From: Scenedesmus sp. ARA3 | Taxonomy: Eukaryota; Chlorophyta; Chlorophyceae; Sphaeropleales; Scenedesmaceae | Assembly (NCBI GenBank): GCA_004335835.1 | Contig: RWJK01001364.1 | Location: 1-25,901 of the forward strand | DNA: 25,901 nucleotides | Direction of reading: 5' to 3' | Part shown: piece by piece, positions 18,391 through 25,901 of the stretch | How positions within the stretch are numbered: position 1 is the first letter of the stretch | Layout of the letters: every line of letters starts with the position of its first letter | The notes under the pieces: generated by a model | Databases searched by the model: none | What the model saw: only the letters and a program-made list of their open reading frames with translations | Told to the model about the DNA's origin: nothing | Made by a program: the position numbers and the translations under genes

Positions 18391-19775
18391 CGGTGGCTTC
18401 TTTGCTGCTGCTGCTGCTGCTGCTGCTGGCGCAGCTGCCTTGGCAGGCTGCTGGCTCTTGCACAAGATCAGTTTTTGGGCATGGGACACCTGGCAGCACA
18501 GCAGTATGGAGAGTTGCAGGAGCGACAGACTTGCAGGAAATGCAGTTGCAGGAAATACAGATTGCAATTGCTGAATGCAACCTTTCTAAAAAACACTGGC
18601 AGTTTCTGGGCATGGGACACCTGGCAGCTCAGCAGAGAGGAAGAACAAAAGTTGAACAAATATATAAATGTAGGTGAACAAAAGATCAGCCCAGCTATCT
18701 ATGCGGTTTACGTATAATCATGCACAGCCGATTTGTTGTCTGCCACGCGCTACACCTGTACTGTGAGACTCGCCAGTGCCCGGCATATGCCAGTGGTGCT
18801 GCCGCAGTCCAGCAAAGCATACTATGATCTCACAATCCACGCACACAAACCATGCACGCACTACGATGCAGGCACAGCACTGCGCTCCCATATACTTTTT
18901 CAAAGTCCTGCTGCTCCTCAACAGGTCTGCACACGCACCCTGCTCGCGCACACGAATGACACCTGAGTGCCTTTGCCCCTGCCTTTGGTGCATAAGAATC
19001 CTCCCTTAGCGCTCTTGTCCCTGAACAGCAGCGGCAAAAGCATACGTCAGGGTGATACAACAGCATATTTTTGAGGTTCAGCTTTGAAAGCAGGGGGTTT
19101 ACCCTGGTTTGCGCTCATGAGCGGAGTAGCAGCCTGAGGCAGATCTTAGTCCTGAGATGTACTGTGTTGTACTTGCGCTGGGGCGCAACATACGTGCTGC
19201 TGGCAATTCCTCGGCCAGCGCCTCTAGCTGGTGGTGTGAATTTGGCTGGTGCAGAATGTTATGTGCTGCAGCCGCTGCGCGGAGTTCCGCCTGGTTCGCT
19301 GACAACAACTCGCTTGTTCATGTTCAAAATCATTTGAATTTGCAGTCACCTGTTTTGGCCGCCCATGCCCAGGTACTTGCATTTCCTGGCATGCTGCTGC
19401 AGGCAGTGCTCATGATAGATGTCGTAGTCAAGTGGCGCGTGGCAGCGCGCATAGCACACCACAGAGACGCACTCCTGCAAGCAGAAGAGCAGCACAGCAG
19501 CTGGCTCCAAGGGTGCAGGACTGCTGATCACCATTCATCCTACTCCTGTATTGACTAGTTTCCACGATTTGCTGTAATTGAGTGTGCTGGTGCAGCATGC
19601 TGCTGCTTTTGCTGTTGCATACAGAGCACAGTTGTGTGCTGTGTGCTGTGCAGGGGGTGCTGCTGCGGAGGTTCCAGCATGCAGCATCAGCAGGCAGTCA
19701 TCAGGTGGGACATACACACCTCATAACGAGCGTCAGCTTCTTTAAAAAAAAGGGGTTGCCGCAGTAATCGCACAT
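16859..19775 (-). CDS. Cys/His-rich (probable zinc-binding) protein with Ala- and Gln-rich tail
   Basis: Exons are 19720-19775, 19377-19474, 19194-19312, 18963-19020, 18266-18454 and 16859-17879. Phases match at every junction except the first. The N-terminus reads MCDYCG, then CVSVVCYARCHAPLDYDIYH and HCLQQHARKC: CxxC plus several Cys and His, typical of a structural zinc site. A helical Glu/Ala/Leu segment (HHQLEALAEELPAA) and a basic Ala/Pro/Lys-rich region follow. Next come a Lys/Arg stretch (AKKNAKRQLAKQRKTEADLQ), an acidic patch (ESSDDEESDEF), and a Gln-rich tail with PQLQ repeats and poly-Gln ending LVGGEDATDEELLALLCP. Exon 1 is one base short: with T9 instead of T8 near 19755 it reads FFFKEADARYE into exon 2, giving about 513 aa. 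Composition suggests a nuclear or RNA-granule protein, but I recognise no family. Confidence 0.7.
16919..17172 (-). repeat. Coding repeats: poly-Gln and PQLQ array
   Basis: The CTG run 16919-16960 encodes a Gln stretch near the C-terminus. Bases 17057-17172 form an array of a 12-base unit (ctgtggctgtag) encoding repeated PQLQ, with two variant units reading QTHL and QTQL. Both are within the last exon of the gene above. Confidence 0.9.
18476..18628 (-). repeat. Direct repeat just upstream of exon 18266-18454
   Basis: The 22 bases beginning tgggcatgggacacctggca occur at 18476-18497 and 18607-18628, an offset of 131. Similarity continues a few bases on either side. They lie in the intron, the nearer copy about 20 bases from the acceptor at 18455. 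Confidence 0.85.
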
Positions 19776-19784
19776 CCTGGCTTC

Positions 19785-19808
19785 CCCTCCCTCCCTCCCT
19801 CCCTCCCT
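19785..19808. repeat. (CCCT)n microsatellite
   Basis: About six tetranucleotide units immediately upstream of the ATG at 19775. On the sense strand this is a GGGA-rich 5' leader. Confidence 0.9.
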
Positions 19809-19809
19809 C

Positions 19810-20570
19810 GCCTGGCTCAGCAGCTGTGCTGCTCGCCATGTTGCTACTGGTGTTTCCGCTCTCAACGCAATGTTAACTAAAATAAAACAAGCCTTTAGTT
19901 ATTAAAGGCAACCTTGGCGATCGATCAGCCCTAACGATAGCTAGAAAGCAGCTTGCCTTGAGTTTGGTGCAGAAGACTACAGCAGGCAAGCGAGTAGCGC
20001 CGGTTGCGCGTATAAATTAGCACCGTCAGTTGCAGCGTTCAGGTTTGGATCTCTTGCTTCGCAAGGGGGTGCCCCTGTGATGATCGATCCAAAAGAACTA
20101 GGGTTTTTCTCGGGTACAGCTGCAGGCGTCGTTGAATTTTCAGGTTGCTCAGCTAGCATAAGCTGTTGGAGTGTGAATTGCTGCTTGCTGCAAGCACAGT
20201 CCACATGAGCAGCACATGTGCTCCGGGCGCTGCACTTGCCAGGTGGGGAATAGGATTTTGAGCCCCAGCTGTTTCTGTCATGTGACTCACTTCACAAGAT
20301 GTTGCAGCTACACAACTTCAAAGCAGCTGCTTGATAACCCGAGGTGTATCACTGTCAACGAGCAACCGCACCCACCATGCATTCAATCATGCTGCCACAC
20401 TTCAAGTGTGAGGTGGCCATGCAACAAAGTGACGTCTTCAAACCATCAGTCAATAGTGTGCACATCACAGCAAACTCTCTTTGGACAGCTCAGCTCAACA
20501 GTGTTGCCAAACTGCAGAAGAAGCCGCGCGTAAGCGCAACAGTGCCTGGTTAGCTGTGAACGACTTGCTG
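19810..20570. other. Intergenic stretch with two weak ORFs
   Basis: On the minus strand 19977-20183 reads LQQLMLAEQPENSTTPAAVP and onward with coding-like composition after an acceptor-like TTGCAG. On the plus strand 20380-20553 opens with ATG (MHSIMLPHFKCEVAMQQ) and ends with TAG. Neither has a recognised domain or a matched partner exon, so I leave both unassigned. Confidence 0.25.
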
Positions 20571-20606
20571 CCGTCCTAAGATGGCGTCGCACCTCCAATG
20601 TTTAGG

Positions 20607-20669
20607 ACACATGCTGCGTTGTCGCACACATTCTGCCTTGACACATGCTGCGTTGTCGCACACATTCTG
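20607..20669. repeat. 29-bp tandem duplication
   Basis: acacatgctgcgttgtcgca and the following nine bases occur identically at 20607-20635 and 20641-20669, a period of 34. It is intergenic. Confidence 0.9.
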
Positions 20670-21159
20670 TTTCACACATGTCTTCTTGAACGTATTTTAA
20701 CCCCTCACCTCATGTGAGGGCCGCTGGTTGCAGCACTGCTGTTCAAGCAGGCATGAAGCTGTGTTACTTATGCTGAAAACAGCAGCTGCTGCTCGATGAA
20801 GAGCCATGGTGTTGCTTGCAACATTGCAACAGCTGAGCATCTGACGCAGAGCAGCGCTGCTGCCATACAACACAGAATGAAGGTGGCCACATGTGTGTGC
20901 ACACTCATGCACAGCTGCAGAAACTGAACAGCAACTTGCACATGCTGCACAGCACATCCATCGTATGGCATAAGCGCTTAGGGCGTAAGCCCTTCTGCCC
21001 AACACCACTCACACGCATGCTCTGCATGCTAACGCGACTACTGCTGCTGCTGGGGCTGCTCTTACCCCTGCTGCTGTTATCAGATGCACACCGCTGCCTT
21101 GGAACACACGTCAGCATCAACGACAAATACCAATAGCATCCACTGCTGCCGCGCCTCCA

Positions 21160-21350
21160 GATCACACACGGTGTCACACAGTGTCACTGCCCACATCACT
21201 GCCCACATCACACAGTGTCACTGCCCACACCACTGCCCACATCACACAGTGTCATTACCCACATCACACAGTGCCACTACCCACATCACTGTCCACTTCA
21301 CACAGTGTCACTGCCCACATCACGCAGTGTCACTGCCCACATCATATGCT
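21160..21350. repeat. Minisatellite of CACAGTGTCACTGCCCACAT type
   Basis: About eight degenerate copies of a unit based on cacagtgtcactgcccacat, with shorter units (cactgcccacat) between. It begins in the 3' UTR of the F-box/LRR gene and reaches to its stop at 21342. Confidence 0.9.
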
Positions 21351-22905
21351 GCTAGCCACTGCTGCCCAAAAGCCCCTCACAGCCTCATCTGTCACATCAC
21401 CCCGCCTGTCCACCCCCAGCTGCTGCAGCCGCACCAGCCCTGTCAGCTGCATCAGGCCCTGCCGCGTCACCCCAGCATTGCCCTCCAGCCGCAGCTGCGT
21501 CAGCTGACTCAGCGTGCCAATGTCAGCCGGCCACGCGCCGCCGCGCAGGCTGCAGCTGCTTAGGTCTAGGTGCTGCAGCTGCTGGCAGCTGCGTGCCAGT
21601 GCTGCTGCAGCCTCATCCCCTACACCCGCACCCAGCCCTGCCAGCACCAGGCGCGTGAGGCCATTGAGCGCTGTCAGCGCCAGCGCATCATCACGCACTA
21701 GGCACGAGCCGGGCAAGAAGCAGAGGTCTCGCAGCCTCGTCAAGCCAGCCAGTGCGCTGCATGCCTCAACTGCCGCCTCACGCCTAGACCGTATCACTGC
21801 CAGCAGGTCGAGCTTGGTGAGGCTGGTTGCTGCTGCCAGGCCCCGCTGTATCGCCTCCCAGTCTTCCCTGCTGATGGTTGTGTCGTTATAGTGCAGTTTA
21901 AGCTCGCACAGCTGCGGCAGCTGCGCCCATATGGGTGCGGCTGCCGCTGCTACCTCCAGGTCGTCAAACTGGACTGACAGCTGCTGCAGGGCTGGCAGCT
22001 GTGCCACTATGCGCTGCAGCTTCTCTTCGCTCCAACACACACATGTCAGGCCCTGCAGCTGCTGCAGCTGCGCCATTGCTGGCTCCTGTACACTTGCACT
22101 GCTTAATTGTCCCACGTCCAGCTGTCGCAGCTGAGGAGGGAAGCGCGTCTCCGGATGGAATTCGGCCCACGGGCCGTTGACCAGCTCCTGCAGCTGCGTC
22201 ATGTGGCAGAAGTCCAGCGCCGGCCAGTAGCCGCCGTCAGTGGATGGGAGGCGCAGCGTCCGCAGCGTCAGCGGGGGCATTCCCGATGTAGCAGACAGCC
22301 AGCTTGCAGGATCGCCGCACATGTCATCTGTGTTTGCGAGCGTGAGTTGCTGCAGGCTGCTCAGCCCTGCAAGGGCCGCTGATGTCACTTCGCCATCCAC
22401 TGAATATCCGTCTGCAGCACGCTGTCCACTGGGCCAGCCCAGGTCCAGGTGCAGCTGCGTCAGGCTGTGAGCTGGCAGTGCAGCCAGCAGCTCTGGCGAG
22501 CCCCGCCAGCTGCTGCTGAAGTTGGCCAGGCGCAGGCCTGGCTGCTGCTGCTAACTTCAGTTCCTGCTGCTGCTGCTGCTGCTGCGTTTGCTGCGTCTGC
22601 TGCAGCTGCTGCTGCTGCTGCCGACTGCAATGCCTCCTGCAGCAGCAGCCCGCCTTCCTCTAGGTGCTGCTGCCACGGCAGGCCATCAACCTCATCGACC
22701 GCCGGCTCTTCTGCAATGTAGCGCACGCTCTGGACCAGGCGAAAATGCTTGGGTAGCCACTGCACAAAGCTGCGCAGGCACGACAGCGGCGCGCTGGGGC
22801 GCAGCACAACTTCCACGCCGCAGTAGCTGCTCTCCTGCACAGCCTGCCTCAGCGCCTTGCATGTGGTGGCTATTGCACACAGCACACTTAGGTTGTCGCA
22901 GAACA
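21342..22905 (-). CDS. F-box/LRR-like protein, 5' end missing and one frame break
   Basis: The part from 22905 reads VFCDNLSVLCAIATTCKALR, an F-box-like helix (inference), after an acceptor TGCAG|TG at 22906. Next come LRSFVQWLPKHFRLVQSVRY and an Ala run. From 22550 to the stop at 21342 a second frame reads continuous leucine-rich repeats of about 24 residues, e.g. LQQLTLANTDD, LQHLDLSSCSLRGG, LTQLRLEGNAGVTRQGLMQL. LRR spacing starts immediately (GLRLANF, LTQLHLDLGWP). The two frames differ by one base in the CAG-rich stretch near 22535-22560; no plausible donor exists there, so a single-base indel is the likeliest cause, real or from assembly. F-box/LRR proteins are substrate adaptors of SCF ubiquitin ligases. 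The upstream exon with the true start was not identified. Confidence 0.75.
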
Positions 22906-22909
22906 CTGC

Positions 22910-23546
22910 ATTCCTACAAGCTACTTACAGTACGAGAACAGCCACATCCTGCAAAGAAATTTGCATTGGAATCCATGCATCAAGGGGCGGTGGCGGACGG
23001 ACAGGTTGCAGCAGCTGTTAGCTGTACAGCAGCAGCATGTTGGGGTCAGGGGAAGCTGCACATGCGCATACGTGACCATGCCAGGCAAAGCTCGCAGCAT
23101 CTAGATCATATTCTTTGAAGGGTGCAGATAGCCTCGCCTCGCCATCGTGCTGCAACCAATCTATTGTCACTGAGCACGCTGCAACTACAGGCCTGGTACT
23201 GCTCACCTGCTGGTGGTTCTCCATGACAGACGGCTCAACCAGCACAAATAACATTTGTCCTAAGCAGTTTGTTCGATATGTTCGATATGTAGAAGATGTT
23301 TTGGCTCTTAGAGCCCTCAGGGCCTGGCTCGATGGCTTCGTCAAGCAAGCGTCCGGTTGCAGTAGCACACCAGCGCATGAATCTCAACGCTGCTGCATGA
23401 TTATCCAGTTTCGTGTGCTAAACGTGACAGTAGCAGGCACAATATGTAGATCGAGAGCTGTTTCAGCGAAGTCAACGACACCTCAGCGGGAAGGCTTTCA
23501 TCAGACAATCTGCCAGCGATGGATGCCAGTAAGGGGTTCTGTTTGC
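22910..23546. other. Upstream or intergenic stretch with one exon-like segment
   Basis: On the minus strand about 23195-23260 reads MLFVLVEPSVMENHQQ and ends at a good donor CAG|GTGAGC. It may be an upstream exon of the F-box/LRR gene, but its phase 0 does not fit the phase-1 acceptor at 22906. Bases 23272-23288 contain a short tandem duplication (gttcgatat). Nothing else is recognised. Confidence 0.3.
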
Positions 23547-23978
23547 TTAGCTTTCATACAAACCGTCCAGAGATGCAACATCAACTGCATGCTGCCAGCC
23601 AGGCGGCAGCTTCTTGTATACCCGCACGTACCCATGGTTTCCGGGTCCGCAGCTGACCATCCGGGCTTTGCAATTGTTGTATCATTCCGTGTACATAACA
23701 TTTCAAGTTGAAGCTCACCTGTAAACGACAGTAGCACGATGATACAGAATCATGTGCAGAGCAAGTACCCTGGTGATTTCTTGGATTTTGTCAGCCCCCC
23801 TGTCTTCTAGGCATTTATCACGCCGTGATACGGCGTATGCCTGTCTTACATTTAAAAAGCCTAGGGCCCCTGTCTGCCCTACAAGTCGGCCTTGACCAGC
23901 CATGCTGAGCAAATTCGTGAGATTCTGCTCCAACACTGCGTTGAAGGCTTTTGGTCGCACGCTTGACCCGTTCAACAC
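23547..23978 (-). CDS. Last two exons of an unrecognised protein
   Basis: Exon 23719-23978 follows the acceptor CATAG|GTG and ends at CAG|GTGAGC. Exon 23547-23652 ends at TAA. They join in phase 2 across a 66-base intron and give AVLEQNLTNLLSMAGQGRLV and later ILYHRATVVY joined to SCGPGNHGYVRVYKKLPPGW and DVASLDGLYES at the C-terminus. The first exon may be internal, or translation may start at the in-frame ATG at 23903, which would make a 96-aa protein. I do not recognise the family. The short intron and lack of other exons keep this tentative. Confidence 0.45.
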
Positions 23979-23989
23979 CTATGAAAGGA

Positions 23990-25150
23990 TCACCACACGC
24001 AGCAGAGGGGCCAGTTTCCTGCAAGTGTCCTGTAAAAAGCTTGCATTGGCATGTAAACACAGTTTGCAATAGCTGAATGCAACAGTTGCTCACTCACGCA
24101 TCTAGGAGACGCCCCCTGCCACCATGGCTGCTGTCTTCAACTTCATATATTCTGATGTGCTGCTCCTCCTGCTATTACTTGTTCTAGTATTACCAGCAAT
24201 CACAATAAAACCTGGTCAGTGCTGTTCCCGCAGCAGCCACGATGACTAGGGGGAACGAGCACTGACGGTCTTCTGGTCCTTTGTAGTCTGAGGTAGCCCT
24301 GGTGTAGTGTTGTCAGTGACACGCTCAGGTCGTCACTTTCAGCACAGGTGTGTAGAGGGGTTGTTTTCCTCGCAAAGAGGCAGGAGAAGCAGCAGTGTGT
24401 TTGGTACATGTGGAGGTGGGGGGGCATGCATGTATGCCTGCCTTTCATTGGTCGTTAACTGCTGCAGTGAACAGGTGCATGTCAGGCTGCATTGTTTATG
24501 TTGCTGTCCTTTCCAGTCCTGCGCGTGCTGGGCCTGCCATCCCAGCTGGCAATCAGCACTGGCTGCTCTCTATACAAACACGCATGGCATGAGCTGCTGC
24601 AACATCAGCTGTGCCTGCTTGGCCTGAAATGAAAATGACAGAGCCACCAACCATTTCCTCAGCATACCATATGCTGCCGGCTATTCCCAATGCGCAGCAG
24701 TGGGCTATCAACGCTTCAGCAGCACAATGCAGCAGCAGCAGTAGCTGGACATCAGATATTCATGTTGACGCATATGCATGCAGATGATTGGTTTGATCAT
24801 ACAGCGCAGCATGCTGCAGCAGCGGCGCAGCAACCCCATGTGCGCGAGCGCATCAGCAAAACAACCGAACCGGCCATTTCTATGCCTGATATAGTGGGCC
24901 CCTACCCATATCTCTGCAACACATCGTGCTGTATGGTACAGTTTGCAGGATCAACTGCACCCTTCATCTGGCTCGCAACAGACGTGCACAGCTCATGTGT
25001 GTTCTTCTGACACACGCCAATCAACTCAAAACAACCACTCTTTGTGCCGCGGGGTGCGGTGCGCAGCATACACAAAGAACTTGCAACCAATTGGAGCACA
25101 CCATGTCTATCAAACGTTAAAACCCCAGGTTCAGCCCGTGCTACCACCCC
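23990..25150. other. Stretch without a supportable gene
   Basis: Possible exon fragments occur on the minus strand near 24099-24160 (donor-like TGC|GTGAGTG), but none joins cleanly to its neighbours. No repeats or RNA genes were seen beyond a short (CAG)4. Confidence 0.4.
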
Positions 25151-25203
25151 TCACTCTGCCACTGCACCTGCCACGTCAGCCTCACTGATATCTGGCTCAC
25201 TGT

Positions 25204-25240
<37 letters not shown>

Positions 25241-25743
25241 CGGATGCTGCAACAGCAGTCTGGCCAGTCATTGCATCGCGTGGCACAGGCACTGGTTGAT
25301 TGTGATGGGCGGGCTGCCGTCGTACGTTGCTTTTGCCACGTCAGCAGTACCACAGACACCATCCCAGCAACATATACAGCGCCCCAGGCCTCGGCACAAG
25401 GCCTGGGGCACGTATTAAGAGCCAATGGCAGTACCAGGCACCCGTCACTCCGCCACTGCACCTGCCACGTCAGCCTCACTGATATTTGGCTCACTGCTAG
25501 CAGCAGCAGCAGCAGCAGCAGCACTGCTGCGGCAGCAGCCGCAGTGCCAATGTGCCAGCAGTCAGGCCTGTCATCGCATCCTCACTCCGCCACTGCACCT
25601 GCCACGTCAGCCTCACTGATATCAGGCGCTGACCCGCTGCCGCTGCTGGCAGCAGCTTGCCCCGTCATCGCATGGCACAGGCACTGGTTGATTGTGATCG
25701 GCAGGCTGCCGTCGTATGTTGCTTTCGCCACGTCAGCAGTGCC
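25151..25743 (-). repeat. Partial tandem copies of the right-end exon
   Basis: The exon end (ISEADVAGAVAE plus donor) at 25582-25622 recurs at 25445-25485 and 25151-25191, offsets of 137 and 294. The middle of the exon (25666-25743, ADVAKATYDGSLPITINQCL) recurs at 25274-25351, an offset of 392. Differences are a few per cent. Donors read GA|GTGAGG, GA|GTGACG and GA|GTGAGG respectively. CAG tracts at 25206-25232 and 25501-25523 are embedded between copies. Confidence 0.9.
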
Positions 25744-25832
25744 GCGCAGGGAGACGCCCTGGGGCGGGATCCCGCCTTTCTTGGGGCGCACATCTTGGTC
25801 GAATATGGCTGTGGGGATAGCCAGCGTGGCCA
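25586..25832 (-). CDS. Internal exon of an unrecognised protein
   Basis: This 247-base exon has acceptor TGCTGCAG|TG, donor GCGGA|GTGAGG, phase 1 in and phase 2 out. It encodes ATLAIPTAIFDQDVRPKKGG, PPQGVSLRGTADVAKATYDG, PITINQCLCHAM and a Ser/Gly linker ending DISEADVAGAVAE. Balanced amino-acid composition and intact splice sites support a real exon. Upstream exons lie beyond the window. I do not recognise the family. Downstream copies (25151-25485) could provide alternative donors but not full exons. Confidence 0.65.
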
Positions 25833-25842
25833 CTGCAGCATG

Positions 25843-25843
<1 letters not shown>

Positions 25844-25901
<58 letters not shown>
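25844..25901. repeat. (CAG)19 reaching the window edge
   Basis: At least 19 pure units, continuing beyond the window. In sense of the minus-strand gene it is CTG and sits eleven bases upstream of the acceptor at 25833. Confidence 0.95.

Noticed and set aside
20050..20110. Short GGGGGTGCCCC inverted repeat as a terminator
   Set aside because: Very short, eukaryotic context, no neighbouring gene end.
1..25901. tRNA, rRNA or CRISPR-like elements
   Set aside because: I looked for T-loop (GTTCRA) contexts and regularly spaced repeats with unique spacers; the minisatellite at 21160 and exon-copy arrays are not CRISPR, and no tRNA cloverleaf was seen.

Overview
This window is nuclear DNA from a green alga, most likely a chlorophycean. 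That is an inference from several signs: intron-rich genes with GT-AG junctions, TGTAA-type poly(A) signals, long runs of CAG/CTG inside both exons and introns, Ala/Gln homopolymers, and protein families typical of algae and plants (LRR receptor-like protein, F-box/LRR protein, plant-type SurE phosphatase). Two assembly gaps (N at 11073, seven Ns at 12561-12567) mark it as draft sequence. Gene models were built by hand by matching splice phases and were not checked against transcripts.

Layout. 1-2093 (-): N-terminal part of a secreted LRR receptor-like protein, running off the left edge. 2228-4749 (+): a divergent multi-pass membrane protein of unknown family. 4750-7300: no gene I can support; it holds a pure (CAG)30. 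7723-10313 (-): a small secreted cysteine-rich protein with an Ala-Pro linker and a CC...CxC cysteine spacing like plant lipid-transfer/2S-albumin domains. Its introns hold a remarkable array of truncated copies of its own exons. 10475-11633: intergenic. 11634-14733 (-): a complete eight-exon SurE-type phosphatase of 360 aa. 15032-16234 (+): a divergently transcribed two-exon 151-aa protein of unknown function. 16859-19775 (-): a six-exon protein with a Cys/His-rich (probably zinc-binding) N-terminus and a long Gln/Ala-rich tail. 19780-21340: mostly intergenic, with a minisatellite. 21342-22905 (-): an F-box/LRR-like protein. 23547-23978 (-): the last two exons of an unrecognised small protein. 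25586-25832 (-): one exon of an unrecognised protein, followed downstream by partial copies of itself.

The most unusual signal is repeated in several unrelated genes. Short segments spanning one edge of an exon plus adjoining intron are tandemly duplicated within the neighbouring intron at offsets of about 110-145 bp (up to about 390 bp in the right-end gene). The copies are commonly interleaved with CAG/CTG tracts. I see this clearly in the cysteine-rich gene, the SurE gene and the right-end gene. Weaker intronic, exonic or intergenic versions occur elsewhere. One whole-exon copy (9389-9457) keeps the reading frame and could be a functional cassette exon. The window therefore looks like a place where tandem slippage or repair creates new exons and decoy splice sites. 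Two coding frames (near 19755 and 22540) are also broken by a single base at homopolymer or microsatellite runs; these may be assembly errors.
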